Source of the DNA: Paraburkholderia sp. CNPSo 3274
GTDB lineage: Bacteria; Pseudomonadota; Gammaproteobacteria; Burkholderiales; Burkholderiaceae
NCBI RefSeq assembly: GCF_024206475.1
Contig: NZ_JAMBPR010000007.1
Location: 1 to 64,000 of the forward strand
Direction of reading: 5' to 3'
DNA: 64,000 nt
Below the pieces are notes generated by a model that saw nothing but the letters and a program-made list of their open reading frames with translations, made no database searches and had not been told where the DNA came from. Below, piece by piece: positions 8,333 through 18,864 of this stretch. The first letter of the stretch is position 1. The number at the start of each line of letters is the position of its first letter. The translations under genes were made by a program, and so were the position numbers.

Positions 8333-9214
8333 ATGACCACGACCCGTACGATCGAACGCGTTTATCCCGCGGTTCGCACCACCGAGGGTGGCGGATTCAT
8401 CGTCCATCGGCCGTTTCCGACCCGCCAGCTGATGGACTTCGATCCGTTCCTGCTGCTCGACGAAATGGGCCCGACCGACTACGCCCCCGGCGAAGCCAAG
8501 GGCGCGCCCGACCACCCGCACCGCGGCTTCGAAACCGTCACCTATATGGTCGAAGGCCGCTTCGGCCACAAGGACTCGGCGGGCCATTCGGGCACGCTGC
8601 GCCCCGGCGACGTGCAATGGATGACGGCCGGCGCGGGCGTGATCCACAGCGAAATGCCCGACCCCGAATTCACGCGTACGGGCGGCCGCATGCATGGCCT
8701 GCAGTTGTGGGTAAATTTGCCCGCGCGCGACAAGATGATGGCGCCGCGCTACCAGGAACTGCCCACGGCGGAGATTCCGGTGGGCCGCTCGAAGGACGGC
8801 AAGGTCTCGGTGAAGGTGATCGCCGGCGAGGCGCTGGGCGTGCAGGCCGCGATCGAAACGCGCACGCCCATCCTCTACCAGCACTTCACGCTCGCGCCCG
8901 GCGCGCGCGTGGAGCAACCGGTGCCGAGCGAGTATCGCGTGTTTGCTTACGGTCTCTCGGGCACGGGTCTCTACGGGCCCGACGCGCAAGCGGTCGAAGC
9001 GCAGCAGATGGTGACCTTCGCGAGCAACGGCGACACCGTCACGCTCGCGGCCCCGGCTGACGCGAGCGCTCCGCTCGACGTCCTGTTGATCGGCGGCGTG
9101 CCGCTGAACGAGCCGGTCGTGCGCTACGGCCCGTTCGTGATGAATACGGAGCAGGAGATCCGCCAGGCCGTGCTCGACTATCAGGCCGGGCGCATGGGGC
9201 GCATCGCTCACTGA
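8333..9214 (+). CDS. Pirin family protein
   Basis: Bicupin metalloprotein; characterised pirins include quercetin dioxygenases and redox-responsive co-regulators, but the substrate here is unknown. The N-terminal cupin carries DHPHRGFETVTYMVEG, ending in the metal-binding His/Glu set with HSEMP. The C-terminal pirin domain starts near residue 165. The start is ATG 8333, six bases after GAGGTG; a GTG nine bases upstream is less likely. The divergent LysR gene probably controls it. Confidence 0.94.
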   Translation: MTTTRTIERVYPAVRTTEGGGFIVHRPFPTRQLMDFDPFLLLDEMGPTDYAPGEAKGAPDHPHRGFETVTYMVEGRFGHKDSAGHSGTLRPGDVQWMTAGAGVIHSEMPDPEFTRTGGRMHGLQLWVNLPARDKMMAPRYQELPTAEIPVGRSKDGKVSVKVIAGEALGVQAAIETRTPILYQHFTLAPGARVEQPVPSEYRVFAYGLSGTGLYGPDAQAVEAQQMVTFASNGDTVTLAAPADASAPLDVLLIGGVPLNEPVVRYGPFVMNTEQEIRQAVLDYQAGRMGRIAH

Positions 9215-9350
9215 ACCGGGTTGCGCAGCGACGCGGGTTTCCGAAGCATCGCTACAGGGCCGCCCGCTTTCCGTCACAATAAGGTTTCCGGGGCGCGCAC
9301 CGCAGGTTGCGCGCCCGTCCCCCTTTAACCGTCCCGCCCGCGAGGAGCGC

Positions 9351-9749
9351 ATGGCCGAACCCGCAGTCACCGCACACATTGGCTCGACGAACTACCAGGT
9401 CCAGTTCGACGACGGCACACACACCTGGATCGCCGACGAACCCGCCTCGCTCGGCGGCGGCGACCGCGGACCGTCGCCCTTCTCGCTCTTGCTCTCGAGC
9501 CTTGGCGCCTGCACCTCGATCACGCTGAAAATGTATGCGCAGCGCAAGGAGTGGCCGCTCGAAGGCGTACGCGTGAAGCTCACGATGGAAACCGGCACCG
9601 AGGGCACGAAGATCGACCGCCAGATCGTGCTCGAAGGCGCGCTCACCGAAGAGCAGCGCGAGCGCCTGCTGCAGATCGCCAACGCCTGCCCGGTCCACAA
9701 GGTCCTCACGAACACGATCACGATACGCACGGGTCTCGTCGTCGCCTGA
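9351..9749 (+). CDS. OsmC family protein
   Basis: OsmC/Ohr-superfamily protein of 132 residues, probably acting on organic peroxides or related electrophiles. The two conserved cysteines are present: GACTSITLKMYA (about Cys52) and ANACPVHKVL (about Cys112). The start follows GCGAGGAGCGC. The next gene begins 39 bases downstream, suggesting a two-gene unit. Whether it is a true peroxidase or a more general OsmC paralogue cannot be decided from sequence. Confidence 0.92.
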   Translation: MAEPAVTAHIGSTNYQVQFDDGTHTWIADEPASLGGGDRGPSPFSLLLSSLGACTSITLKMYAQRKEWPLEGVRVKLTMETGTEGTKIDRQIVLEGALTEEQRERLLQIANACPVHKVLTNTITIRTGLVVA

Positions 9750-9788
9750 GCGGCGGCGGCACGGACACAGATACAGGAAGGCGCCGCC

Positions 9789-10274
9789 TTGAATTTCGAA
9801 CACCTCATCCAGATCAACGATCCGCTGAACCCGCTCGTAGAGGCCATGACGCGCGAGCAGCTCTGGGAAGGGCTCGTGCTGCGCGCCGAGCAGCCGCAGC
9901 TCTTCGTGATCGGGCTCGATAGCTGCACGATCCTCTTGCGCACCGAGAGCACGATGGAGCGCGAGTTGCACTATGGCCACGCCACGGTACGCGATCGCGT
10001 CACGCTCACGCCCAACGAAAGCGTACGCTACGACATCATGGCGACCGCCGAGTACGTGGGCGGCTCGCTCACGATGACGATCGAGCAGCCCGATCCGTTG
10101 CAGCTGTTTCTGCGCTTCGAGTACCGCACGACGCTCCCGACCGCCGATACCGAGGACGATCGGCAGACTTCCGAGATCGTGAAGTCGGCATATCGCGAGT
10201 CGGACATCGACACCGTGCGTCTCATTCGCCAGTTCGTGCAGGGCGACGGCAGCGCGCCGAACGCGCTGCACTGA
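9789..10274 (+). CDS. SRPBCC / DUF1857-like protein
   Basis: A 161-residue protein resembling the DUF1857 (AtaL-like) branch of the START/SRPBCC hydrophobic-ligand-binding fold. Its opening, NFEHLIQINDPLNPLVEAMTREQLWEGL, is characteristic. No catalytic function is known to me. Translation seems to start at TTG 9789 behind ACAGGAAGG; no ATG is available near the conserved N-terminus. It follows the OsmC-like gene closely and is probably co-transcribed. Confidence 0.85.
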   Translation: MNFEHLIQINDPLNPLVEAMTREQLWEGLVLRAEQPQLFVIGLDSCTILLRTESTMERELHYGHATVRDRVTLTPNESVRYDIMATAEYVGGSLTMTIEQPDPLQLFLRFEYRTTLPTADTEDDRQTSEIVKSAYRESDIDTVRLIRQFVQGDGSAPNALH

Positions 10275-10382
10275 AGCCCCGGCGATTGCCCGCCCTGCGC
10301 GGGACGGCAATCGCCCGTTCACGCTACTGCGCCCCGCTTCAGCTCAGGCTATCGGCGTTCGATTTCGATGAATATCTCGTAG

Positions 10383-10412
10383 TTGCAAATAGAAACGATT
10401 ATCATTTAGAAT
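10383..10412 (+). promoter_or_regulatory. hemP promoter with Fur-type site
   Basis: TTGCAA (10383-10388) and TAGAAT (10407-10412) are separated by 18 bases. ATTATCA (10398-10404), a perfect Fur half-site, lies in the spacer, paired with a weak left half-site (10390-10396). hemP genes of Burkholderia-type bacteria are known to be iron-controlled, which supports the reading. Confidence 0.65.
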
Positions 10413-10446
10413 TCATCCATCGAATCGAGACAAAGACGTCACGGTC

Positions 10447-10707
10447 ATGACCGAACTGAACCGCTCCTCCACGCTAAGCTTGCGCCGAAACGGCAGCCCG
10501 GCATTGACCGGCCCGCGGCCGAAGCCGGCCGTCACACAGCCGAAGCCGCGCAAGAGCGCCGAGCCGGTGGTCGCCACGGCAGGCGACGACAGGAAACTGG
10601 ATAGCGCGGCGCTGCTGCAAGGCCGCAGCCATGTGAGCATCATGCACAACGGCCAGACATATCAGTTGCGGGCCACCCGGCTCGGCAAGCTGATCCTGAC
10701 GAAATAG
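10447..10707 (+). CDS. hemP: Hemin uptake protein HemP
   Basis: Small protein (86 residues) of the HemP/HmuP family, needed for heme uptake gene expression or heme use in several beta- and alphaproteobacteria. The conserved part is the C-terminal third: LLQGRSHVSIMHNGQTYQLRATRLGKLILTK. The first half is basic and proline-rich and poorly conserved. The family is often linked to heme receptor genes; here none is adjacent. Expression is probably repressed by iron through the upstream Fur-type site. Confidence 0.92.
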   Translation: MTELNRSSTLSLRRNGSPALTGPRPKPAVTQPKPRKSAEPVVATAGDDRKLDSAALLQGRSHVSIMHNGQTYQLRATRLGKLILTK

Positions 10708-11032
10708 GTTTCAAGCAGTTTTCAACCGGGTATTGTGGGGACCGCCTCCACCGAGAGGCGTTGAGGCATTAGCCAGCAACGACGGCTTGCACGCGAGATC
10801 TAGACCCCTTCGTGCAGACATCCTTCAAGCTTCAAGCCAGCCGTCGAAGCAAGCCACGCCATTTTTTTGTTCTCACCACTGTGTCGATCCGGAGTTGGCG
10901 CTTTAGCGCTTGCTCCGGTCTCATGCAAAGCACGGGGCGGCGCGCGAAGCGTGAGCCGCCCGATGCAAGAGCCGCGGCATCCGTCCGCGGCTCTTGTTTT
11001 TCTGGCGTCGTCAAGCGCGACGATGGATGGGC
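10708..11032. other. Structured non-coding region after hemP
   Basis: No credible protein gene in about 325 bases. It contains a long-range pairing CGACGGCTTG (near 10780) with CAAGCCAGCCGTCG (near 10840), a T7 tract at 10862-10868, a stem CCGGAG/CTCCGG (10889-10894 with 10913-10918) enclosing GCGC-TTTA-GCGC, and a strong terminator at 10966-11001. This could be a hemP 3' untranslated region or a small RNA. Confidence 0.45.
10966..11001 (+). terminator. Rho-independent terminator
   Basis: CAAGAGCCGCGG and CCGCGGCTCTTG arms around CATCCGT, followed by TTTTT. It lies about 260 bases after the hemP stop, so it ends either a long hemP transcript or a separate small RNA. Confidence 0.9.
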
Positions 11033-11440
11033 TTACTCCGCCCCAAGCGCCGCTATGCCCGCGCGCGCAATCGCAGCATCCTGGTCGGACTTCACGCCCG
11101 AGACCCCTACCGCGCCAATGACGTCGCCCTTCACGGTCACCGGTACGCCGCCTTCCAGCATGCCGGTGAGGGGCGCACTCAGGAACGCCGTGCGGCCCTG
11201 CTTGATCACGTCCTCGTACACCTTGCTCTCGCGGCGGCCCAGCGACGCGGTGCGGGCCTTGGCCACGGCGATCTCCGCGGTAACGGGCGGGGCGCCGTCG
11301 AGGCGGCGCAAATGCAGCAGATGGCCGCCATCATCGACGATGGCGATCGTCACGTTCCATTCATTCGAGCGGGCGTGCGCGACGGCTGCGTCGGCTACCC
11401 GGATCACGTCTTCATCGGTCAGTACTGCTCGCGTACGCAT
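11033..11440 (-). CDS. GlcG/HbpS family heme-binding-like protein (DUF336)
   Basis: A 135-residue protein of the GlcG/HbpS (DUF336) family, whose members bind heme or small ligands; the cellular role here is unknown. Family features are NVTIAIVDDGGHLLHLRRLDGAP and the glycine-rich GGVPVTVKGDVIGAVGVSG near the C-terminus. ATG 11440 is preceded by GGAGAG; the frame continues upstream through the terminator of the ftr operon and was trimmed. It lies just downstream of the ftr operon on the same strand, but a terminator separates them. Confidence 0.85.
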   Translation of the reverse strand: MRTRAVLTDEDVIRVADAAVAHARSNEWNVTIAIVDDGGHLLHLRRLDGAPPVTAEIAVAKARTASLGRRESKVYEDVIKQGRTAFLSAPLTGMLEGGVPVTVKGDVIGAVGVSGVKSDQDAAIARAGIAALGAE

Positions 11441-11458
11441 GCGTCTCTCCGAAAAGTC

Positions 11459-11497
11459 AAAAACCGGGTTTGGCGAAATCGCCAACCCGGTTTTGAG
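11459..11497 (-). terminator. Terminator of the ftrABCD operon
   Basis: AAACCGGGTT and AACCCGGTTT arms extended by GGCGA/TCGCC, with one bulged base. Read on the minus strand it ends in TTTTT. It sits between ftrD and the DUF336 gene. Confidence 0.85.
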
Positions 11498-11582
11498 AGT
11501 AACACCCAGACTTGTGCCGCGACGCACTGATCCCTCGTATGTCGCCTATATCAGCGGCAGATGAAGAAACGCCGCAGCATGC

Positions 11583-13010
11583 TCAGCGCACCCAGCCCCA
11601 GAACATGAGCCACCACGCGCTGTCCACCACGGCGAGCGCGAGCGCGAAGCCCGCGAGCGCGAGCGCGCGCTGCCAGAACCGCGAACTGTAGCGCCCCGTT
11701 ACGCGCCACGCGAGCCAGGCGCTCCAGAGGTTCGTGATGACCAGAATCGCAATGCGCACCTCGGCGGCCCAGTCGAGCGGCACGTGCTCCGCGCGCAGAA
11801 GCGAGAGGGTCGTCGCCGAAAGGCCGAGGAACACGCCCGCCCCCGCCAGCGGGATCAGCGACTGTGCGAAGTGATGCACACGCCGCAGCTCGAAACGCCC
11901 GAGCACGGCAGTCGAGCCCGCGAGGATCGCGAGCAGCACCGTGCCATAGACGAGCCCCGTCGCGACGATATAGCCAACGATCATCGCGCCGTCGAGCCAC
12001 GAGAACACGTCGTTCTGCGCCGGGTAGTGGGTGAGCAGAAACCACGGCGCGTTGGTGTCGAGCGGCCAGGTGATGTCGCGGTCGATGAGCCAGCCCGCGA
12101 GCCACTGCTTGACGCCGATGAACCACGGCGAGCCCGTCCAGTGGAACGCGCCGATCGCCACGCCGAGCAGGCCGTAGAGAATCAGCGCCGTGTCCCACGC
12201 GCTGGCCTGGCTATCACCGAGTTCGACCACTTCTTCCGCGGGCGAGCGCCACGTGAGCGCGATGGCGTCGCGGTGGCCGCTGCAGCGACCGCACATGTGG
12301 CACTGCGCGGCGCCCTTCATGTTGCGCAGCGGCACGAGCGGCGCGCAGTTCACGGGAATCACGCGATGCCCGCCGTGCTCGCCGTGCGTGTAGGAGTTGC
12401 GCCAGGCGTCTTCGTCGACCTTGTAGCGAAACGGCGCGAGACGCGCCAAAAGCGCAAACACCCCGTTCACGGGGCAGAGATACTTGCACCAGACGCGCTT
12501 CTCGCGCCCGTACAGAAAGCCGATCACCATCGCGCCGAGCGTCGATCCGCCCAGCACCAGCAACACCGCCTTGGGGTACTGGTAGACGCTCACCATTTGT
12601 CCGTAGATCGTGGTGAGACCGAAGGCCACAAAAGGCCAGCCGCCCCAGCGCATCCAGTGCGGGATGGCACGGCCGCGGCCAAACTTGCTGGCGAACTCGG
12701 TGAGCGCGCCCTCGGGGCAGAGCACGCCGCACCACACGCGGCCGAGCATCACCATCGAGAGCAGCACGAACGGCCACCAGATGCCCCAGAACACGAACTG
12801 CGCCGCGAGCGTGAGGTTGTTCCACAGGTGCGCCGTGTCGCCGGGCAGCGGCATCGCCGCCGGCACGAGAATCAGGAACACGTAGACAGCGACCACGACC
12901 CACTGCACGGCGCGGATCGCCGCGCCGTGACGTTGCATCCACTGGCCCGCCTGGGCGAGCTTGCCAGGGCGCCCGTATGCCTGCGTCGGGCGAGCGGATG
13001 CACAACTCAT
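11583..13010 (-). CDS. ftrD: Membrane polyferredoxin FtrD (4Fe-4S binding)
   Basis: Electron-transfer subunit of the FtrABCD ferrous iron system known from Bordetella and Brucella. The 475-residue protein has many membrane helices and two cysteine clusters of the NapH/CcoG type: WCGVLCPEGALTEF and WCKYLCPVNGVFALL. A third motif, CHMCGRCSGHRDAIAL, adds further ligands. It probably passes electrons to or from the periplasmic iron-oxidising step. ATG 13010 overlaps the ftrC stop by four bases (ATGA), which fixes the start and shows translational coupling; the frame extends further upstream inside ftrC. Confidence 0.9.
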   Translation of the reverse strand: MSCASARPTQAYGRPGKLAQAGQWMQRHGAAIRAVQWVVVAVYVFLILVPAAMPLPGDTAHLWNNLTLAAQFVFWGIWWPFVLLSMVMLGRVWCGVLCPEGALTEFASKFGRGRAIPHWMRWGGWPFVAFGLTTIYGQMVSVYQYPKAVLLVLGGSTLGAMVIGFLYGREKRVWCKYLCPVNGVFALLARLAPFRYKVDEDAWRNSYTHGEHGGHRVIPVNCAPLVPLRNMKGAAQCHMCGRCSGHRDAIALTWRSPAEEVVELGDSQASAWDTALILYGLLGVAIGAFHWTGSPWFIGVKQWLAGWLIDRDITWPLDTNAPWFLLTHYPAQNDVFSWLDGAMIVGYIVATGLVYGTVLLAILAGSTAVLGRFELRRVHHFAQSLIPLAGAGVFLGLSATTLSLLRAEHVPLDWAAEVRIAILVITNLWSAWLAWRVTGRYSSRFWQRALALAGFALALAVVDSAWWLMFWGWVR

Positions 13011-13852
13011 GCTGCCTTCCTCTTCACAACCGCGCCCGCGCCGCCGGCGGCGCGCCGCACGAGGAACCACACCACGAGCCAGTACGCGGCATAGGCGATC
13101 AGGTTCATGAGCGCCGGATGCGCGCGGTAGCCCGTGAGCGTCGCGACGAGCGAGCCGAAGGTGCTCGAGTCGTCGAGGATTGCCGAGGAGTTCCATACCT
13201 GGTCGACGACGGTCGGCAGGATTTCCTTGTCGATCAGCTTGTCCACGCCGGTCTGGAACAGGCCCGCGCCGAGGAACAACAGCATGATCTCAGTGATGCG
13301 GAAGAAGTGCCGCCACGAGAAGATCTTGCCGCCCAGCTGAAGGAGATAGAACGTGAGGAACGCAAGCGCGAGGCCGATCAGCACCGCGAAGTACTGACTC
13401 GCATCCACGTGGCCCGACTGGCCGAAGCCGAGGCCGTAGAGAAAGATCACCGTCTCGCTGCCCTCGCGCGCGATGGCAAGCGCGACGAGAATCGTCACGC
13501 CCCACCAGTTCGCGTCGCGCGTGCTCTTTTCCAGCGACTCTTCCATCTCGCGCTTGAGCGTGCGCCCGTGCTGCTTCATCCACAGCACCATCTGCACGAT
13601 CAGCACGCACGCCACCAGCACCATGCCGGCCTGGAAGTAGTCCTGCGCGTCGCCCGACAGCACTTCGGTGAAGCCGACCAGCGCCGCGCCGAGGCCGATG
13701 GCGGCAAGTATGCCGAGCGCCACGCCGCCCCACAGGTACGGCACACCGCGCCGCGCATCCGCGTCGCCGTTTTTCAGCCACGCATAAAGAATCCCGACGA
13801 CGAGCAGCGCCTCGACGCTCTCCCGCCACACGATGAAGATCACCTGACCCAT
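13007..13852 (-). CDS. ftrC: FTR1-family iron permease FtrC
   Basis: Inner-membrane iron permease related to yeast Ftr1 and E. coli EfeU. Its 281 residues form about seven helices. Two REXXE-type iron-binding motifs are visible: WRESVEALLV near residue 10 and AREGSETVIFLYG near residue 128. In the FtrABCD model it takes up iron oxidised by FtrB. It overlaps ftrD by four bases and starts 52 bases after the ftrB stop. Confidence 0.95.
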   Translation of the reverse strand: MGQVIFIVWRESVEALLVVGILYAWLKNGDADARRGVPYLWGGVALGILAAIGLGAALVGFTEVLSGDAQDYFQAGMVLVACVLIVQMVLWMKQHGRTLKREMEESLEKSTRDANWWGVTILVALAIAREGSETVIFLYGLGFGQSGHVDASQYFAVLIGLALAFLTFYLLQLGGKIFSWRHFFRITEIMLLFLGAGLFQTGVDKLIDKEILPTVVDQVWNSSAILDDSSTFGSLVATLTGYRAHPALMNLIAYAAYWLVVWFLVRRAAGGAGAVVKRKAA

Positions 13853-13904
13853 TCAACACCTCCTGCTACCGGCGATACGCGCCAGCGGCCTGACTTCGCA
13901 ACGC

Positions 13905-14258
13905 TCATTTGGCGACAATCACGCCCTGCGCCTGCTGATGGAAATCGTCGAAGAACTTGTACTCGCCCGGATCGAGCGGCGCGATCACGACGAACGAGTC
14001 CGCGCCCGGCGCGAGCACCTTCTCCTTGCGCAGCTGAACGCTCTCGAACTCCGCCGCGCCCTTGCCCGTATTGCGCACCTCGATCTTGATGCGCTTGCCT
14101 GCCGGCACTTCGATGCGCGCGGGGTTGAGCTTGCCGTCGGTCATTTCGAGCTTGAACGTGGGCAGATCTTCGGCGTGCGCCGTCATGGCCACGCCCGCCA
14201 GCGACACCGCAAAAGACGCGCTGAGCGCGAGCGCCGCAAACTTCCGCATTCCAGTCAT
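13905..14258 (-). CDS. ftrB: Periplasmic cupredoxin FtrB
   Basis: Cupredoxin-domain protein thought to act as the ferroxidase in FtrABCD uptake. A signal peptide (MTGMRKFAALALSASFAVSL, cut near AHA-ED) precedes a mature domain of about 90 residues with KIEVRNTGKGAAEFES and a C-terminal GEYKFFDDFHQQAQG. ATG 14258 is chosen because it gives a clean signal peptide with AAGGAG upstream; ATGs at 14288 and 14249 are possible. It lies between ftrA and ftrC on one transcript. Confidence 0.87.
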   Translation of the reverse strand: MTGMRKFAALALSASFAVSLAGVAMTAHAEDLPTFKLEMTDGKLNPARIEVPAGKRIKIEVRNTGKGAAEFESVQLRKEKVLAPGADSFVVIAPLDPGEYKFFDDFHQQAQGVIVAK

Positions 14259-14340
14259 TGGTTTTACCTGCTCCTTGCTGCTATTCATGCGGCGGCGCTC
14301 CACGAGATGCGCGCCGCCGCCCGGGCTGCCTCGCGACGAC

Positions 14341-14889
14341 TTAGTAACCGCCCTTCTTGCCGATACCCGCGAACGGGAAATCGTATTCCAGCGTGACCGG
14401 CTTGAACCACGGACCCACGCCCGTTTCCTTGTCGACGTGACGGCCGAACGCCATGTGGCCCGTCTGCATCGGCGCGTCCACGATCAGCTTGAGGTGGTAC
14501 TTGCCGGGACCGGCCAGCTTCACGTTGTCGCCATAGTGCGGGCCGTCGTTCGCGACCATCGGCATCAGGTCGCCCTTTTGCACATAGCTCGAACCCGGCT
14601 TCGTCAGTTCGTAGTGAACCTGCAGATACGGCATCCAGTCGCCTTCGGCGAAGCCGGTCGGGTTGTTCTTGACCGCGTGGATGTCCGATTCGAGGTGAAT
14701 ATCGGAATCCGATGCCTTGCGCATCATGCCTTCCGGCTCCATCGTGATCGGCTGCAGATAGACCGCGCCGATCTCCATGCCGCCCTGGATAGCTTGCTTG
14801 CCGATCGGGTATTCGGCCGCATTGGCCGCAATTGCCGCCGTGGCGGCCGCGATGACGGCAGCGCCGCGCAAGAGAGTGTGAATCCGCAT
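14341..14889 (-). CDS. ftrA: Periplasmic Fe2+-binding protein FtrA (P19/Tp34 family)
   Basis: First gene of the ftr operon, encoding the periplasmic iron (and possibly copper) binding protein of the P19 family. A 24-residue signal peptide ends at ANA-AEYPIG. Mature-domain hallmarks are MEIGAVYLQPITMEPEGM, DIHLESDIHAV, GDWMPYLQVHYEL and TGHMAFGRHVDKETGVGPW, which include the metal-binding Glu, Met and His residues of the family. The start follows CCAGGAG. A Fur-like dyad lies about 70 bases upstream. Confidence 0.95.
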   Translation of the reverse strand: MRIHTLLRGAAVIAAATAAIAANAAEYPIGKQAIQGGMEIGAVYLQPITMEPEGMMRKASDSDIHLESDIHAVKNNPTGFAEGDWMPYLQVHYELTKPGSSYVQKGDLMPMVANDGPHYGDNVKLAGPGKYHLKLIVDAPMQTGHMAFGRHVDKETGVGPWFKPVTLEYDFPFAGIGKKGGY

Positions 14890-14957
14890 CGAAACTCCTG
14901 GTTTTTATATGAGGGTTACAACCCGCTGAGCCTGCCGCATGCACATGAAAAAGTTAA

Positions 14958-14972
14958 TGCGAACAATTCTCA
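14958..14972 (-). promoter_or_regulatory. Fur-like dyad upstream of ftrABCD
   Basis: TGCGAACAATTCTCA is a 7-1-7 arrangement with a 6/7 right half-site and a weaker left one. Its ATTCTCA half matches the bfr site, and its TGCGAA half matches the bfd site. It sits 69 bases before the ftrA start. Iron repression is inferred. Confidence 0.6.
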
Positions 14973-15207
14973 ATAATGGCGGAGTTTAACACCGATGCAG
15001 ATGAGGGACAAATTCAGCGCCACGAAAAGCCTCAGCGGAACAGGGTTTTAGCAGCGCTTGGTTAACACAGGCTTAGGACGCCTTGCAGCACGATTGCAGG
15101 GCCGCGAGTGCTCGAGAGGTAAATGGAATGAATTCTGGATCGAGGCAGGCGTAGAGCGACGTGCATGCCACCCTGCCAGCCCGAACTCACAGCCTGCTCG
15201 AAGCCTG

Positions 15208-17298
<2,091 letters not shown>

Positions 17299-17613
17299 CC
17301 TGTGCGCGGAGCAAACAACTATTCTAGCGTCTCGCCGGAGCTTGCCGAGGGGCGAGCCTGGGGCGAGACGAGGTGGGCTGAGCCATAGATGGGGCGTAAC
17401 GGCGGCGCTGCAAGGATCGCGCGTCGCAGGGCCGGCGAACGTCAGGCGAGCGCGCGCCAGAAATCGCCCAATCTTGCCGAAAATAGCCCTGAAAGCGGCG
17501 CGGAGAATGGCAATTCCGCGGAATTCCAGCTTGAGGATTCGCTACAATAGCCAGTTGCGTGGCCGGTGCAGCATGTGGCCCAACCGATCTTCCCTCACTT
17601 TTGCCGAACGATC
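17299..17613. other. Divergent uvrB/tyrB intergenic region
   Basis: About 315 bases without a gene. A perfect 14-bp palindrome AATTCCGCGGAATT lies at 17512-17525, and TACAAT at 17543-17548 is a likely -10 for the aminotransferase gene. The palindrome would cover the -35 region. Confidence 0.5.
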
Positions 17614-18813
17614 ATGTCCCTCTTTTCCGCTGTCGAACTCGCCCCCCGCGACCCGATCCTGGGTCTGAACGAAGCCTATAACGCCGATGCGCGCGCGACC
17701 AAGGTGAACCTCGGCGTGGGCGTGTACACCAACGAGGATGGCAAGATCCCGCTGCTGCGCGCGGTGCGCGAAGCAGAAAAGGCCCGCGTGGAAGCCGGTC
17801 TGCCGCGCGGCTATCTGCCGATCGAAGGTCTCGGCGCGTACGACGCCGCGGTGCAAAAGCTGCTGCTCGGCGACGACTCGCCGCTGATCGCCGCAGGCCG
17901 CGTCGTCACGGCGCAGGCGCTGGGCGGGACGGGGGCGCTCAAGATCGGCGCCGACTTCCTCAAGCGCGTGAATCCGAACGCCAAGGTCGCGATCAGCGAC
18001 CCGAGCTGGGAAAACCACCGCGCGCTGTTCGAAAGCGCAGGTTTTGAAGTCGTCGCGTACCCGTACTACGACGCGCAGACCAACGGTGTGAATTTCGAAG
18101 GCATGCTGAGCGCGCTGAACGGCTACGCCGCCGGCACCGTCATCGTGCTGCACGCGTGCTGCCACAACCCGACCGGCGTGGACCTCACGATCGACCAGTG
18201 GAAGCAGGTCATCGAAGTCGTGAAGGCGCGTAACCTCGTGCCGTTCCTCGACATCGCCTATCAAGGCTTCGGCGACGGCATCGCGGAAGACGGCGAAGTC
18301 GTGCGCCTCTTCGCCGCTTCGGAACTCAACGTGTTCGTGTCGTCGTCGTTCTCGAAGTCGTTCTCGCTGTACGGCGAGCGCGTGGGCGCGCTGTCGATCC
18401 TCACGAGCAGCAAGGAAGAATCGTCGCGCGTGCTCTCGCAACTCAAGCGTGTGATCCGCACGAACTACTCGAACCCGCCGACGCACGGTGGCTCAGTGGT
18501 CGCAGCCGTGCTCGGCTCGGCCGACCTGCGCGCCATGTGGGAAACGGAACTCGGCGAAATGCGCAACCGCATCCGCGCGATGCGCACGGGCCTCGTCGAG
18601 CGCCTCACGGCCGCCGGCGTGGACCGCGACTTCAACTTCATCAACGTGCAGCGCGGCATGTTCTCGTACTCGGGCCTGACCGCGGCACAAGTCGACCGCC
18701 TGCGCGAAGAGTTCGGCATCTATGCCGTGAGCACGGGCCGCATCTGCGTGGCCGCGCTGAACACGCGCAACCTCGACGCCGTGGCGAGCGCGGTCGCACA
18801 AGTGCTGAAGTAA
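17614..18813 (+). CDS. tyrB: Aromatic amino acid aminotransferase
   Basis: PLP-dependent class I aminotransferase that moves amino groups between aromatic (and dicarboxylic) amino acids and 2-oxoglutarate. The 399-residue protein has the subgroup I-alpha signature: GVGVYTNEDGKIPLL, DPSWENH, HACCHNPTG, and the PLP lysine in SSFSKSFSLYGERVG. It could instead be annotated aspartate aminotransferase; the two are hard to tell apart. ATG 17614 is used because it gives the usual MSLFSAVELAPRDPI start. A bidirectional terminator follows. Confidence 0.93.
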   Translation: MSLFSAVELAPRDPILGLNEAYNADARATKVNLGVGVYTNEDGKIPLLRAVREAEKARVEAGLPRGYLPIEGLGAYDAAVQKLLLGDDSPLIAAGRVVTAQALGGTGALKIGADFLKRVNPNAKVAISDPSWENHRALFESAGFEVVAYPYYDAQTNGVNFEGMLSALNGYAAGTVIVLHACCHNPTGVDLTIDQWKQVIEVVKARNLVPFLDIAYQGFGDGIAEDGEVVRLFAASELNVFVSSSFSKSFSLYGERVGALSILTSSKEESSRVLSQLKRVIRTNYSNPPTHGGSVVAAVLGSADLRAMWETELGEMRNRIRAMRTGLVERLTAAGVDRDFNFINVQRGMFSYSGLTAAQVDRLREEFGIYAVSTGRICVAALNTRNLDAVASAVAQVLK

Positions 18814-18864
18814 GGTCGTTCGCCAGCAAGACAGGCCACTGCGAAGCGGCTTGCATGGCGCGAT

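Noticed and set aside
17299-17613. LexA box upstream of uvrB
   Set aside because: I looked for CTG-N10-CAG with an AT-rich centre on both strands and found none.
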